A stretch of 64,000 nucleotides of DNA from Thermoactinomyces vulgaris (GCF_003688725.1 NZ_REFP01000011.1:118684-182683); one strand, 5' to 3'. Shown: positions 8,753 to 17,920, counted from the first letter of the stretch. Notes: a model not told the origin generated them from the sequence alone. Made by a program: numbers and translations.

Positions 8753-8846
8753 CTGTTATTGCCGTTTTACTTATGTGAAAGAGTTGGTTTGGGTAAAAAC
8801 TTAGTAAAGAGGTTTGCAGTATTGAACCATAAAGAGGTAGATAAAT

Positions 8847-9878
8847 ATGGGTCAAATGAATGATGTCTTTTTGAGAGCTTGTCGGAAAGAGGACACCCCT
8901 TATGTTCCTGTCTGGTATATGCGCCAAGCAGGAAGGTATCAGCCGGAGTACCGGGAAATCCGCCGGAAATATTCTTTTTTTGAGATGAGCGAAAATCCCG
9001 AGGTTTGTGCGAAAGTAACCTCGCTTCCGGTCGAACAGCTGGGCGTGGATGCCGCCATTTTGTTCGCGGATATTATGACGCCGCTGAAACATATCGGGGT
9101 GGAAGTTGCCATTCAACCGGGAACCGGTCCCGTGATTTCCAACCCGGTCCGGGGGGAAGAGGAGATCGGCCGTTTGGGAGAGCTGGATCCGGAGAAACAT
9201 GTGCCTTACATTTTAGAAGCGGTTCAGATTTTAAATGAGCAGCTTTCCGTTCCTTTGATCGGTTTTGCCGGTGCGCCGTTTACGCTTGCCAGTTACATGG
9301 TGGAAGGCGGACCTTCCAAAAATTATCACAAAACGAAAGCATTGATGTATTCGGCACCTTCTGCTTGGGATCAGTTGATGGCGAAACTCGGCGACATGAC
9401 CGTGAATTACCTGAAAGGACAAATTGAAGCAGGTGCCCATGCCGTACAAGTGTTTGACTCCTGGGTCGGTGCCTTGAACCAACAGGACTACCAAACCTAT
9501 GTGGCTCCGGTCATGGAGCGGATCTTCCGCAAATTAAAGGAAGAAACTGATGTTCCCGTCATCTATTTCGGAGTCGGAGCCGGTCATCTCCTGGAGGCAT
9601 GGAATCAACTGCCGGTGGATGTGATCGGTCTGGATTGGCGGACGCCGATCCGTTTTGCGAGGGAACAAGGGGTCGAAAAAGCTTTGCAAGGAAATCTTGA
9701 CCCGTCGATTCTCATGGGCCCTTGGGAATTGATCGAAGAAAGGACCAAAGAAATTTTAGACCAGGGAATGAAACAGCCGGGCTATATTTTCAATTTGGGC
9801 CACGGTGTGTTTCCGGATGTTCGCGTGGAAACGCTTCAAAAATTGACTGAATTTGTCCATCAATATACAAGAAGGTGA
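8847..9878 (+). CDS. hemE: Uroporphyrinogen III decarboxylase
   Basis: This enzyme removes four acetate carboxyls from uroporphyrinogen III to give coproporphyrinogen III in the cytoplasm. At 343 aa it has full family length. The substrate-binding N-terminal signature [16 protein letters not shown] and the catalytic-site Asp in FADIMTPL are present, along with the later [13 protein letters not shown] signature. It is first gene of the hemE-hemH-cgoX-chdC operon, and its stop overlaps the start of hemH by one base. A clear AGAGGT site precedes the ATG. Confidence 0.96.
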   Translation: MGQMNDVFLRACRKEDTPYVPVWYMRQAGRYQPEYREIRRKYSFFEMSENPEVCAKVTSLPVEQLGVDAAILFADIMTPLKHIGVEVAIQPGTGPVISNPVRGEEEIGRLGELDPEKHVPYILEAVQILNEQLSVPLIGFAGAPFTLASYMVEGGPSKNYHKTKALMYSAPSAWDQLMAKLGDMTVNYLKGQIEAGAHAVQVFDSWVGALNQQDYQTYVAPVMERIFRKLKEETDVPVIYFGVGAGHLLEAWNQLPVDVIGLDWRTPIRFAREQGVEKALQGNLDPSILMGPWELIEERTKEILDQGMKQPGYIFNLGHGVFPDVRVETLQKLTEFVHQYTRR

Positions 9879-10813
9879 TGACCATCGCTAAAAAAACCGG
9901 TTTGCTCGTCATGGCGTACGGAACTCCGAGAAGTCCTGAGGAAATTGAACCTTATTACACCCACATCCGCCACGGCAGGAAGCCGCCTGCCGAACTGCTG
10001 GAAGACCTGAAACAACGTTATGAAATGATTGGCGGGGTGTCCCCGCTGGCACGCATTACGGAAGAACAAATGAAAGCTTTGGAAGAGGAGTTAAATTCCA
10101 GGTCTACGGACCGGACTTTTCAAGCGTACTTGGGATTAAAACACACGTACCCGTTCATTGAAGAGGCGGTCCGGAAAATGAAAGAGGATCAGATTGAGGA
10201 AGCGGTCAGCATTGTGTTGGCGCCACACTATTCCACCCTCAGCATTCAAACTTACAACGACCGCGCAAACCAGGAAGCCGAAAAACTGGGCGGTCCGAAG
10301 ATTAAAACGGTGGACAGTTGGCATGACCATCCGGGATTTATCCGTTTATGGGCAAAACGGGTTCAAGAAACTTTGTCGTCCATCCCGGAAGAAGAGCGTG
10401 ACCAAACGGTGGTGATTTTCACGGCGCACAGCCTGCCGGAGAAGATTCTTAAAACGGGGGATCCCTATCCGGAACAATTGGCGGAAACCGCCAAGCTGAT
10501 TGCCGAAGAAGCGAAAATTCCACACTATGCGGTGGGCTGGCAAAGCGCGGGCCGGACGCCGGAGCCTTGGCTGGGACCGGATGTGCTGGATTTGACCCGG
10601 GAATTGTACGAACAAAAAGGATATCGTTCGTTTGTCTATTGCCCGGTCGGCTTTGTGGCGGATCATTTGGAAGTGCTTTATGACAACGATATTGAGTGCA
10701 AACAATTGACGGATGAGTTAAACGCCAACTATTACCGTCCGCCGATGCCCAATGTCGATCCGGAATTTATCCGTTGCCTTGCCGATGTGGTGGAGAAGCG
10801 CCTGACCACTTGA
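9878..10813 (+). CDS. hemH: Coproporphyrin III ferrochelatase
   Basis: This protein (CpfC in the coproporphyrin pathway) inserts Fe2+ into coproporphyrin III. The 311-aa length is that of the monomeric Gram-positive enzyme. It starts [16 protein letters not shown], carries the catalytic His in FTAHSLP, and has the Glu of the C-terminal metal site in [13 protein letters not shown]. The start is TGATG: ATG at 9878 overlaps the hemE stop; GTG at 9875 is an alternative. Next comes cgoX after a 14-bp gap with AGGAGGAG. Co-occurrence with chdC indicates coproporphyrin, not protoporphyrin, as substrate. Confidence 0.95.
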   Translation: MTIAKKTGLLVMAYGTPRSPEEIEPYYTHIRHGRKPPAELLEDLKQRYEMIGGVSPLARITEEQMKALEEELNSRSTDRTFQAYLGLKHTYPFIEEAVRKMKEDQIEEAVSIVLAPHYSTLSIQTYNDRANQEAEKLGGPKIKTVDSWHDHPGFIRLWAKRVQETLSSIPEEERDQTVVIFTAHSLPEKILKTGDPYPEQLAETAKLIAEEAKIPHYAVGWQSAGRTPEPWLGPDVLDLTRELYEQKGYRSFVYCPVGFVADHLEVLYDNDIECKQLTDELNANYYRPPMPNVDPEFIRCLADVVEKRLTT

Positions 10814-10827
10814 GGAGGAGATTTGTC

Positions 10828-12234
10828 ATGAACGTGCAAACACCACATGTCGTCATAGCCGGAGCAGGGATGACCGGTTTGTCCGCGGCTTATTATTTAC
10901 AAAAAACATTAAAAGAGAAGGGGCAAAAGTGGCAAATCACTTTGTTGGAAGCTTCCGGCCGTCTGGGCGGAAAAGTGAAAACGTTGGTCCGGGACGGCTT
11001 TGTCATGGAGCAGGGGCCCGACTCCTTTTTGGAGCGAAAGAAAAGCGCGTTCGAATTGGCCAAAGATTTGGGGCTCGAAGATCAATTGGTCCGGAATCAA
11101 ACCGGACAAGCATATATCTTGCACAAGGATGAGTTGTTGCCGATTCCGGAAGGGGCAGTGATGGGAGTCCCGACCCGGATCATGCCGTTTGCCCTGACTC
11201 CTTTGGTGTCCCCGGCCGGCAAAGTCCGTGCCGCGGCCGACCTGGTTCTTCCCCGTTCCAATGTGGCGGAAGGAGCTGACCGGTCCGTGGGGTCGTTTTT
11301 CCGCCACCGCCTGGGAAGCGAAGTGGTGGACCGGATCATCGAACCTCTGCTATCGGGGATTTATGCAGGCGACATTGACCAGATGAGCTTGATGTCCACC
11401 TTCCCGCAATATGCTGAGATGGAGAAAAAATACCGCAGCATGATCCTGGGAATGAAATCGATGCGTCCGCCGAAAGCCAAATCCGACAAACCCAAAGGCG
11501 CGTTTCTCACGTTGAAAAACGGGCTTCAATCCATGGTCGAAGAATTGGAAGCACAATTGCAGGAAGTCCGGGTGATCAAAGGAGAACAATTGAAGCGGGT
11601 GGAAAAACAGGAGCAAAAGTACCGGTTGTATTTGGAGCAAGGAGAGCCCTTGGAAGCGGATGCGGTGATTTTGGCATTGCCGCATGAAGTGAACCGGGAA
11701 ATGTTGGGGCAAGCCGACTTTTTGAAGCCGCTGAATGACCGGCCCACTTCAGTGGCGACGGTGCTGCTGGCTTTTTCGGAGGAAGAAGCCCCCAAAACCA
11801 AAGAAGGAACCGGCTTTTTGATTCCGCGTGTCGAGCCTTACACCATCACCGCCTGCACATGGACGCACAAAAAATGGCCGCACACCACCCCGCCGGGCAA
11901 AGCGTTGCTTCGTTGTTATGTGGGGCGTGCCGGCGATGAAGAGATCGTGTACAAGTCGGATGAGGAAATCGTTGAGGTGGTTCTCTCCGATCTGAAACGG
12001 ATCACCGCCTTTCACGGAGAGCCCGAGTTCACTCATGTGACACGTTGGAAGAAGGCCATGCCGCAATTTGTCGTCGGTTTTCCGGATTGGTTGAAGCAAT
12101 TAAAGGAACAGATGTCCGTCCATTATCCGGGAGTTTTCATGGCAGGATCCAGTTATGGTGCATCCGGGATTCCCGATTGCATCAGCCACGGAAAAAAAGC
12201 CGTTCAAGATGTGATAGAATATTTATCAGCTTGA
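10828..12234 (+). CDS. cgoX: Coproporphyrinogen III oxidase, FAD-dependent
   Basis: Also named hemY or hemG in older lists. It oxidises coproporphyrinogen III to coproporphyrin III with O2. The 468-aa protein opens with an FAD-binding Rossmann motif (VVIAGAGMTGLSAAYYL), then the GRLGGKVKT and EQGPDSF blocks of the protoporphyrinogen oxidase family, and ends with a second FAD contact region (FMAGSSYGASGIPDCISHG). The start was chosen at 10828 because AGGAGGAG lies seven bases upstream; the longer frame overlaps hemH. It sits between ferrochelatase and coprohaem decarboxylase. Confidence 0.94.
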   Translation: MNVQTPHVVIAGAGMTGLSAAYYLQKTLKEKGQKWQITLLEASGRLGGKVKTLVRDGFVMEQGPDSFLERKKSAFELAKDLGLEDQLVRNQTGQAYILHKDELLPIPEGAVMGVPTRIMPFALTPLVSPAGKVRAAADLVLPRSNVAEGADRSVGSFFRHRLGSEVVDRIIEPLLSGIYAGDIDQMSLMSTFPQYAEMEKKYRSMILGMKSMRPPKAKSDKPKGAFLTLKNGLQSMVEELEAQLQEVRVIKGEQLKRVEKQEQKYRLYLEQGEPLEADAVILALPHEVNREMLGQADFLKPLNDRPTSVATVLLAFSEEEAPKTKEGTGFLIPRVEPYTITACTWTHKKWPHTTPPGKALLRCYVGRAGDEEIVYKSDEEIVEVVLSDLKRITAFHGEPEFTHVTRWKKAMPQFVVGFPDWLKQLKEQMSVHYPGVFMAGSSYGASGIPDCISHGKKAVQDVIEYLSA

Positions 12235-12255
12235 TCAGATGAGGAGTGAAAAAAG

Positions 12256-13014
12256 ATGGCGCAAGCAGTGGAAACGTATGAAGGCTGGTATGCTTTTCAT
12301 GATTTTCGCTCAATCGACTGGAATCAATGGAGATCACTCAGTGCCGGCGAAAGAGAAGAAGCCGTGCGCGAGCTGAAGGAAATCCTGAAGCAATATGAAT
12401 CCGTTGAAGAAAATAAACAAGGAAGCTTTGCCTTATTTGCCATTTCCGGTACCAAAGCGGATTTGTTGTTTGTTCATTTCCGTCCCACGTTGGAAGAGTT
12501 GACCGAAGTCAAAAATCAATTTAACAAAACGCGTTTTGCGGGAGTCACCACCACCCCTTATTCCTATATTTCCGTTGTGGAACTTGGCGCTTACACCATT
12601 CCGCCCCATGTCGATCCGGAAACGGATCCGTCGGTGCAAAGACGCTTAAAACCGATGATGCCCAAATCCGGTTATGTCTGCTTCTATCCGATGAACAAAA
12701 AAAGAGACGGGGAAGACAACTGGTACATGCTCTCCATGGAAGACCGGAGAGAAATGATGAAAAGCCACGGCATGATCGGCCGTTCTTATGCCGGGAAAGT
12801 GCGGCAAATCATTACCGGTTCGGTCGGTTTCGATGATTGGGAATGGGGCGTCACCTTATTCGGCGAAGACCCGTTGCAATTCAAAAAGCTTGTCTACGAA
12901 ATGCGTTTTGACGAAGCGAGCGCACGTTTCGGTGAATTTGGCCCGTTTTACGTGGGAAATTACTTGACACAGGAAGATTTGAACGCTTTGCTGTTGGAAG
13001 GTTTAAACGGATAA
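12256..13014 (+). CDS. chdC: Coprohaem decarboxylase (chlorite dismutase family)
   Basis: Also called hemQ. It decarboxylates two propionates of coprohaem III with peroxide to form haem b. The 252-aa protein has the family's haem ligand His171 (MKSHGMIGR) and the reactive Tyr144 with its neighbours (FYPMNKKR) that mark the Bacillota decarboxylase rather than true chlorite dismutase. It is last in the operon, 21 bp after cgoX, and followed by a strong terminator. The presence of this gene defines the coproporphyrin-dependent route in this organism. Confidence 0.95.
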   Translation: MAQAVETYEGWYAFHDFRSIDWNQWRSLSAGEREEAVRELKEILKQYESVEENKQGSFALFAISGTKADLLFVHFRPTLEELTEVKNQFNKTRFAGVTTTPYSYISVVELGAYTIPPHVDPETDPSVQRRLKPMMPKSGYVCFYPMNKKRDGEDNWYMLSMEDRREMMKSHGMIGRSYAGKVRQIITGSVGFDDWEWGVTLFGEDPLQFKKLVYEMRFDEASARFGEFGPFYVGNYLTQEDLNALLLEGLNG

Positions 13015-13039
13015 ACCCGACCCGCTTGATCTTGTTATA

Positions 13040-13075
13040 AGGATGATGGACAAAGAGGTCCGTCATCCTTTTTTT
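13040..13075 (+). terminator. Terminator of the haem operon
   Basis: Hairpin AGGATGATGGAC/GTCCGTCATCCT followed by seven T. Confidence 0.85.
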
Positions 13076-13149
13076 GATGATGAAATGACTTCGGCCGCAA
13101 TGGGTGGTTATGATAGAATAAAAAAGAATTTCTCTAAAAGGTGGTACGG

Positions 13150-13179
13150 ATGAAGAAAGCAGACAAGTCCGCCTCCTGA
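13150..13179 (+). CDS. Chloramphenicol attenuator leader peptide (9 aa)
   Basis: The peptide is MKKADKSAS, read from an AAAGGTGG site, and its stop lies inside the left arm of the RNA hairpin. Leaders of this form (Met-Lys/Val-Lys-x-Asp-Lys...) precede inducible cat genes of Gram-positive bacteria. Drug-stalled ribosomes at the leader open the hairpin that hides the cat ribosome binding site. The similarity to known leaders is from memory; the arrangement is seen directly. Confidence 0.8.
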   Translation: MKKADKSAS

Positions 13180-13210
13180 ATTTACACCCGATAAAAATTC
13201 AGGAGGCGGA
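13168..13210 (+). promoter_or_regulatory. Translational attenuator hairpin sequestering the cat RBS
   Basis: There is a perfect 16-bp inverted repeat at 13168-13183 and 13195-13210 with an 11-nt loop. The right arm contains the AGGAGG (13201-13206) of the cat gene, and the left arm covers the last codons of the leader peptide. This is the classical cat-86/pC194-type attenuation layout. Confidence 0.9.
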
Positions 13211-13214
13211 TTCA

Positions 13215-13862
13215 ATGAACTTTCATAAAGTGAATTGGAATGAATGGGAAAGAAAAGAAACATTTCATCATTTTTTGAACCAACAAACGACATTCAGCAT
13301 GACCACGGAAATAGATATCACTGCTTTGTATGCAAGGATCAAACAAAAGGGATTTAAATTTTACCCTGCGTTTCTTTACGTGGTGACCCGCGTGGTCAAT
13401 TCACATCCTGCTTTCCGAATGGGTTACAACCATAAGCGGGAATTTGGCTGTTGGGATCAATTACATCCGCTGTACACGATTTTCGACCGGGAGTCGGAAA
13501 TGTTTTCGGGCATTTGGACAATGGCAGAAGGTGATTTCAAAGCATTTTACCGTTTATACCTGACTGATGTGGAGCGATATGGCGGTTCGGGAAAATTGTT
13601 TCCCAAAACACCGATCCCGGAAAACGCTTTTTCTGTTTCGATGATTCCATGGACTTCCTTTACAGGGTTTAACTTGAATATCCATAATCAGCGGGATTAT
13701 CTTCTGCCGATTGTCACGGCGGGAAAATGGATTCGTCACGGCCGTTCCATCCGCTTGCCGGTGGCATTGCAAGTTCATCATGTGGTATGTGATGGATATC
13801 ATGCGGGGATGTTTATGAACGCCGTTCAGGAATGGGCGGATCACCCGGAGGAATGGCTTTGA
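13215..13862 (+). CDS. cat: Chloramphenicol acetyltransferase, type A
   Basis: The enzyme acetylates the 3-hydroxyl of chloramphenicol with acetyl-CoA and so inactivates it. The 215-aa protein has the trimeric CAT signature near the C-terminus with the catalytic His (QVHHVVCDGYHAG, the HHxxxDG motif), and conserved blocks such as FTGFNLNI and the N-terminal NFHKVNWNEWERKETFHHF. It starts eight bases after AGGAGG and is controlled by a leader peptide and hairpin. It is flanked by chromosomal genes on both sides with no IS nearby, so it appears to be a resident gene. Activity on chloramphenicol is predicted, not shown. Confidence 0.94.
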   Translation: MNFHKVNWNEWERKETFHHFLNQQTTFSMTTEIDITALYARIKQKGFKFYPAFLYVVTRVVNSHPAFRMGYNHKREFGCWDQLHPLYTIFDRESEMFSGIWTMAEGDFKAFYRLYLTDVERYGGSGKLFPKTPIPENAFSVSMIPWTSFTGFNLNIHNQRDYLLPIVTAGKWIRHGRSIRLPVALQVHHVVCDGYHAGMFMNAVQEWADHPEEWL

Positions 13863-13870
13863 TCTTTTCC

Positions 13871-13906
13871 AAAAAACCGGCTGTACTTTTCACAGCCGGT
13901 TTTTTT
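13871..13906. terminator. Bidirectional terminator, cat/DinB
   Basis: ACCGGCTGT/ACAGCCGGT stem with A-run before and T-run after. Confidence 0.85.
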
Positions 13907-13935
13907 CTCCTGAATCCCGGGCACACAGAAGAGTT

Positions 13936-14439
13936 TTACAGAGGGGGATTTTCCACGCCCAAACGGATCCAATCTTCTTTGGGCGGACCATAAACGCCAA
14001 AAGGTTTTAATCCGGCTTGCCGGATCAGAACCGTCAATTGGCCGCGATGATGGATTGTGTGTTTGATGAGTCCCATTAAAATTTGGGCATTGGTCTCTTC
14101 TCTTCCGAAAGCGATTTGCACTTCTTTTAATGTCTCGTCATTCCACTGCTGCAAAATGGCTTTGGCGGCATTGGCGCTTACGTTTTTAAAGGTTTCGGCG
14201 ATTTCTTTGGCCGATGGCGGAACTTGATCGGCATTTTCCACTGGATCGATTTTCAAGCCGAATTCAGACAAATATTCCGGGATGCAGGTGGTTAAATGCC
14301 ACGCGATTCTCCCCAGTGTGCGGCCTCCGGGATAAACTTGTTGTTTCAAGGAGGCATCGGTCAGCCCGTCCAACACGTTTTGTGTCAAGACGGCTTCTCT
14401 GTTCCATTCTTTGATGAAGTCTGAAACGGTTACGTACAT
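13936..14439 (-). CDS. DinB-family metal-binding protein
   Basis: This 167-aa four-helix-bundle protein of the DinB/YfiT superfamily has the three expected metal-ligand histidines: one in RIAWHLTT and two in KHTIHHRGQL. Family members are thiol (bacillithiol)-dependent S-transferases or unknown enzymes. It ends with a Pro-rich tail. The gene is divergent from a WYL regulator with only 110 bp between them and a shared palindrome, so the regulator may control it. The substrate is unknown. Confidence 0.85.
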   Translation of the reverse strand: MYVTVSDFIKEWNREAVLTQNVLDGLTDASLKQQVYPGGRTLGRIAWHLTTCIPEYLSEFGLKIDPVENADQVPPSAKEIAETFKNVSANAAKAILQQWNDETLKEVQIAFGREETNAQILMGLIKHTIHHRGQLTVLIRQAGLKPFGVYGPPKEDWIRLGVENPPL

Positions 14440-14506
14440 CCAATCATTCCTCCATTGTTGATTGACTGCTGTTATTATTTATCTGCCAACCATGATATAT
14501 TATGAT

Positions 14507-14525
14507 GGTGACAACCCTTGTCACC
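14507..14525. promoter_or_regulatory. Candidate operator between DinB and WYL genes
   Basis: GGTGACAA-CCC-TTGTCACC is a perfect 8-bp dyad located 68 bp from the DinB start and 25 bp from the WYL start. It fits a shared operator; the binder is inferred to be the neighbouring WYL protein. Confidence 0.5.
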
Positions 14526-14549
14526 GTTCCACAGAATTTGGAGGTTTTC

Positions 14550-15500
14550 ATGTCCAAGGCGAGAAGATTGAATGAAATGATCATGATGGTGAACCGGAAA
14601 AAAAGATTTACCGTCCGGGAACTGGCACAGGAATTCGGGGTTTCCAAACGGACCATTTTGCGGGATTTGCAAGAGTTGAGTGCGATGGGGGTGCCGTTGT
14701 ACTCCGAGACCGGGCCGAACGGAGGGTATCGGGTCTTAAAGGAGAGAGTGCTTCCTCCCATTGCTTTTACCGGGGAAGAAGTGATGGCCGTCTTTTTTGC
14801 CATTCACGCATTGAGGCATTATCTCTCACTTCCTTTTGATGTGGAGTATGAATCCGTCATCAAGAAGTTTTATTTAAATCTCTCCGGAGACCTGCGGGAC
14901 ACCATTGACAATCTGAAAGACCGGATGGACTTTGTCACTGTCCATCAACAAGAAGAGATCCCTTTTTTGAAACCACTGCTGAAAGCCGCGGTTCAACAGG
15001 AAGTGTTAAACATCCGGTATCAAACGGGTGAAAAAACCAGCTGTCGGAAAATTCAACCGATCGGGGTTTATGCAAGAGACGGAAAATGGTATTGCCCGGC
15101 TTATTGCTTTTTGAGAAAAGATTACCGGGTTTTCCGGTGTGACCGGATTCAATCGGTGGAACATGACGAAAACACAAAGCCGGTCGATTTATCGGGGATC
15201 CGTTTGAAAAATCGTTTTTCGCTGATGAACCGGAAGCGGGAAATGATGGAAATGGTTGTGGAGCTCACCCAAGACGGAACAGAAAAATTTCAACCGGTTC
15301 AGTGGCCGGATCTGTCGTTGGAAAAACGGGAAGATGGCTCAGGTTTGATCACCGGGAGAATCGCCAAAGACGATCTCCCTTTTTTCGCAGACTATTTTCT
15401 TAAATACGGCGAGCATGCCCTGGTCAAGAAGCCGCTTGCCTTAAAAAAGCTTCTGAAAGAAAGATTGGCAAAAACGCTTGAACAATACCGCCCGCTTTAG
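14550..15500 (+). CDS. HTH/WYL-domain transcriptional regulator (YafY type)
   Basis: This 316-aa protein has an N-terminal winged helix of the HTH_11/DeoR type (RFTVRELAQEFGVSKRTILRDLQEL, residues about 18-42), followed by a WYL ligand-binding domain with the YCPAYCFLRKDYRVFRCDRI block. WYL proteins sense nucleotides or other small ligands. The ATG at 14550 follows TTGGAGG; the longer frame to 14502 runs through the palindrome and is not used. Divergent from the DinB gene, a very common pairing in Bacillota. Confidence 0.88.
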   Translation: MSKARRLNEMIMMVNRKKRFTVRELAQEFGVSKRTILRDLQELSAMGVPLYSETGPNGGYRVLKERVLPPIAFTGEEVMAVFFAIHALRHYLSLPFDVEYESVIKKFYLNLSGDLRDTIDNLKDRMDFVTVHQQEEIPFLKPLLKAAVQQEVLNIRYQTGEKTSCRKIQPIGVYARDGKWYCPAYCFLRKDYRVFRCDRIQSVEHDENTKPVDLSGIRLKNRFSLMNRKREMMEMVVELTQDGTEKFQPVQWPDLSLEKREDGSGLITGRIAKDDLPFFADYFLKYGEHALVKKPLALKKLLKERLAKTLEQYRPL

Positions 15501-15582
15501 GTTCTTGCGGGCGTTGACGCCTGAGAGGACGGATGCAGCGAAGGGCACGTTGTGTGGAAAGAAGGGGTTGCTTGCTCTCACA

Positions 15583-15612
15583 TTGACTCCTTAAAATAAG
15601 CGGATGTATAAT
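15583..15612 (+). promoter_or_regulatory. Sigma-A promoter of asnS-dnaD
   Basis: TTGACT at 15583-15588, an 18-bp spacer, then TATAAT at 15607-15612. The box overlaps an in-frame upstream ATG at 15604, which supports the GTG start of asnS. Confidence 0.8.
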
Positions 15613-15651
15613 AAAATTCAATGTGATTCTTATCGGATGGAGGGTACACAG

Positions 15652-16944
15652 GTGTTGACGACAATTAAAGAAATAGCCGGCCATGTGGGAAAAGAAGTCA
15701 AATTGGGCGGATGGCTTTACAATAAACGTTCGAGCGGAAAAATCCAATTTTTGCAGCTTCGGGACGGAACCGGATTCATTCAGGGGGTTCTGGTCAAAAG
15801 TCAAGTGGCTCCGGAAGTGTGGGACGCTGCCAAACAATTGACACAAGAAAGCTCATTGTACATATGGGGAACCGTACGGGAAGATGAACGGGCACCCGGC
15901 GGTTTTGAGTTGGATGTGACCAACCTCGAAGTGATTCAGGTGGCGGAAGAATACCCGATTGCGAAAAAGGAACACGGGGTGGATTTTTTGTTGGACCACC
16001 GCCATTTATGGATCCGTTCCCCCCGGCAACGTGCCATTTTGACCATTCGGGCTGAAATTATCAAAGCCTTGCAACAATACTTGAATGATGAAGGCTTTAC
16101 ATTGGTGGATCCACCGGTTTTGACGCCGTCTTCCTGCGAAGGAACCACCAACCTGTTTCACACCAAGTATTTCGATGAAGACGCCTACTTGACGCAAAGC
16201 GGCCAGTTGTACATGGAAGCCGCCGCGATGACGTTGCGAAAAGTTTATTCATTCGGCCCGACGTTCCGTGCGGAAAAATCCAAAACCAGACGCCATCTGA
16301 TTGAATTTTGGATGATCGAGCCGGAAATGGCCTTTGTGGAACATGAAGAAAGCCTGAAAATCCAAGAGAATATGGTTGCCCATGTTGTCCGGCATGTGTT
16401 GGACAACTGCGAAGCGGAATTAAAAACATTGGGCCGGGATATCAGCCGCCTGGAAAAAGTGACGGCTCCGTTCCCGCGCATCACTTATGATGAAGCCGTG
16501 GAACTTCTTCACAAAGAAGGATTTTCCGATTTTGAATGGGGGGAAGACTTCGGGGCGCCCCATGAAACCAAAATCGCCGAAAGCTTTGAGAAACCGGTCT
16601 TTATCACACATTATCCGACAGAGATCAAGGCTTTCTATATGAAGCCCGATCCGAACCGGCCGGAAGTGGTTTTGTGTGCGGATTTGATTGCTCCCGAAGG
16701 CTATGGGGAAATCATTGGCGGAAGCCAGCGGATTGATGATCCGGAACTGATGCGCCAACGCTACGAAGAACATAATTTGCCGAAAGAAGCTTATCAGTGG
16801 TATATGGATTTGAGAAAATACGGTAGCGTCCCCCATTCCGGATTCGGCTTGGGATTGGAAAGAACGGTGGCCTGGATTTGCGGATTGGATCATGTCCGGG
16901 AAACCATCCCGTTCCCGCGGATGCTCAATCGGTTATATCCATAG
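15652..16944 (+). CDS. asnS: Asparaginyl-tRNA synthetase
   Basis: This class IIb enzyme charges tRNA-Asn with asparagine. The GTG at 15652 follows GGAGGG by seven bases and yields 430 aa, the usual Bacillus length. It has an N-terminal OB-fold anticodon-binding domain ([22 protein letters not shown]), class II motif 2 ([16 protein letters not shown]) and C-terminal motif 3 ([12 protein letters not shown]). Adjacent to dnaD as in many Bacillota, with its own promoter and a terminator after it. No T-box leader was found. Confidence 0.95.
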   Translation: MLTTIKEIAGHVGKEVKLGGWLYNKRSSGKIQFLQLRDGTGFIQGVLVKSQVAPEVWDAAKQLTQESSLYIWGTVREDERAPGGFELDVTNLEVIQVAEEYPIAKKEHGVDFLLDHRHLWIRSPRQRAILTIRAEIIKALQQYLNDEGFTLVDPPVLTPSSCEGTTNLFHTKYFDEDAYLTQSGQLYMEAAAMTLRKVYSFGPTFRAEKSKTRRHLIEFWMIEPEMAFVEHEESLKIQENMVAHVVRHVLDNCEAELKTLGRDISRLEKVTAPFPRITYDEAVELLHKEGFSDFEWGEDFGAPHETKIAESFEKPVFITHYPTEIKAFYMKPDPNRPEVVLCADLIAPEGYGEIIGGSQRIDDPELMRQRYEEHNLPKEAYQWYMDLRKYGSVPHSGFGLGLERTVAWICGLDHVRETIPFPRMLNRLYP

Positions 16945-16948
16945 AAAA

Positions 16949-16994
16949 GGATAAAGCATCGGTTTTTTCTGACCGGTGCTTTTATCCATTTTTC
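16949..16994 (+). terminator. Terminator after asnS
   Basis: GGATAAAGCATCGGT pairs with ACCGGTGCTTTTATCC (one A/G bulge-like mismatch), then ATTTTTC. Confidence 0.75.
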
Positions 16995-17054
16995 AAGTCT
17001 GTTTCACCAAAGTGGATCATGGTATAGTGGAGGATAAGAGAGGTGTGAAAGAGC

Positions 17055-17780
17055 ATGGACCGGAAGGAAACGGTGCAAGCGGCAATGGTTCATCTCCTGA
17101 AACAAGGATTCGTGTCTTTGCCCGTTCTTTTGTTTACGGAGTATAAACGGCTCGGATTGACGGAAACCGAAGCCATGTTGCTGATTCATCTTTATATTTT
17201 TCAAGAAAAAGAAAACAAGACGTTCCCGACCGTGGCGGAATTGGAAGAGCGCATGAGCCTCAGCCAACATCAAATCGTGGACTTGATTCAGCGCCTGTTA
17301 CATGGCGGATTTATAAGGATTGAAGAAGGTCACGAACACGGGATCCGGAGTGAAAGTTACGAGTTGACCCCGCTTTTTCAACAATTGGTCTCATCGTATC
17401 TGGATCATAAACAGAAGAAACCGGAATCGGACGGTGAAACATATCAGCAAATATTCCGCGTGTTTGAACTGGAATTCGGACGGGCCCTGTCTCCGATGGA
17501 ATGCCAGATGTTGTCCCAATGGATTGATGAGGACGGCTATTCAAAGGAGATCATCGAAGCCGCTCTCCGGGAAGCCGTTTTTTGCGGGAAAGTGAATTTT
17601 CGTTATATTGACCGGATTTTGCTGGAATGGCATAAAAACAATGTGCGCACGGCGGATGAGGCGGCCGAGTATTCTCGCAAATTCAGGCAAAAAGGAAGCT
17701 TATACCAGACCAATGTGAAGGAAAAACCGGTTCTGAGCGAAAATGGTTTTTCTTTTTACAACTGGGTGAATCAAGAGTAG
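17055..17780 (+). CDS. dnaD: DnaD-family primosome component
   Basis: DnaD joins DnaB and DnaI in loading the replicative helicase at oriC and during restart. The 241-aa protein has an N-terminal winged-helix DDBH1-type domain and a C-terminal DDBH2-type domain with the helical YxxxxI block (SKEIIEAALREAVFCGKVNFRYIDRILLEW, near residues 170-200). The gene follows asnS as in B. subtilis. The ATG follows GAGGTGTGAAAGAGC. A hairpin terminator lies immediately downstream, so it is the last gene of this unit. Confidence 0.92.
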   Translation: MDRKETVQAAMVHLLKQGFVSLPVLLFTEYKRLGLTETEAMLLIHLYIFQEKENKTFPTVAELEERMSLSQHQIVDLIQRLLHGGFIRIEEGHEHGIRSESYELTPLFQQLVSSYLDHKQKKPESDGETYQQIFRVFELEFGRALSPMECQMLSQWIDEDGYSKEIIEAALREAVFCGKVNFRYIDRILLEWHKNNVRTADEAAEYSRKFRQKGSLYQTNVKEKPVLSENGFSFYNWVNQE

Positions 17781-17809
17781 CGGAAGAAACCTTCTTCCGT
17801 TCTTTTTTT
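17781..17809 (+). terminator. Terminator after dnaD
   Basis: CGGAAGAA/TTCTTCCG stem, 3-nt loop, then a T-rich tail. Confidence 0.85.
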
Positions 17810-17851
17810 GCCCGGATGGCGAAATGGAATTTTATATGTAATTAATTTATA

Positions 17852-17893
17852 TTGAAATAATATTTCACATCAGATATAATGAAAGCGCATTCA
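17852..17893 (+). promoter_or_regulatory. murQ promoter with repressor-like palindrome and cre site
   Basis: A -35 TTGAAA (17852-17857), 17-bp spacer and -10 TATAAT (17875-17880) are present. A 15-bp palindrome TGAAATA-A-TATTTCA (17853-17867) overlaps the -35, as expected for a repressor, probably the MurR encoded in the operon. Directly after the -10 lies ATGAAAGCGCATTCA (17879-17893), a full match to the CcpA cre consensus WTGNAANCGNWNNCW. Confidence 0.75.
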
Positions 17894-17920
17894 AGGAAGT
17901 CTTGATTTGGAGGGTATAAC

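Larger units (their letters stand above)
8509..8846. other. 338-bp divergent regulatory region, norZ/hemE
   Basis: No gene is supported here. The region holds the norZ ribosome binding site, an Fnr-like box and the hemE promoter, listed separately. Confidence 0.7.

Noticed and set aside
8532..9200. 222-codon minus-strand frame
   Set aside because: It lies opposite hemE and the promoter region; its codon pattern is that of a shadow frame.
15604..15651. An upstream ATG extension of asnS
   Set aside because: It overlaps the -10 box and lacks a ribosome site; the GTG start gives the family length.
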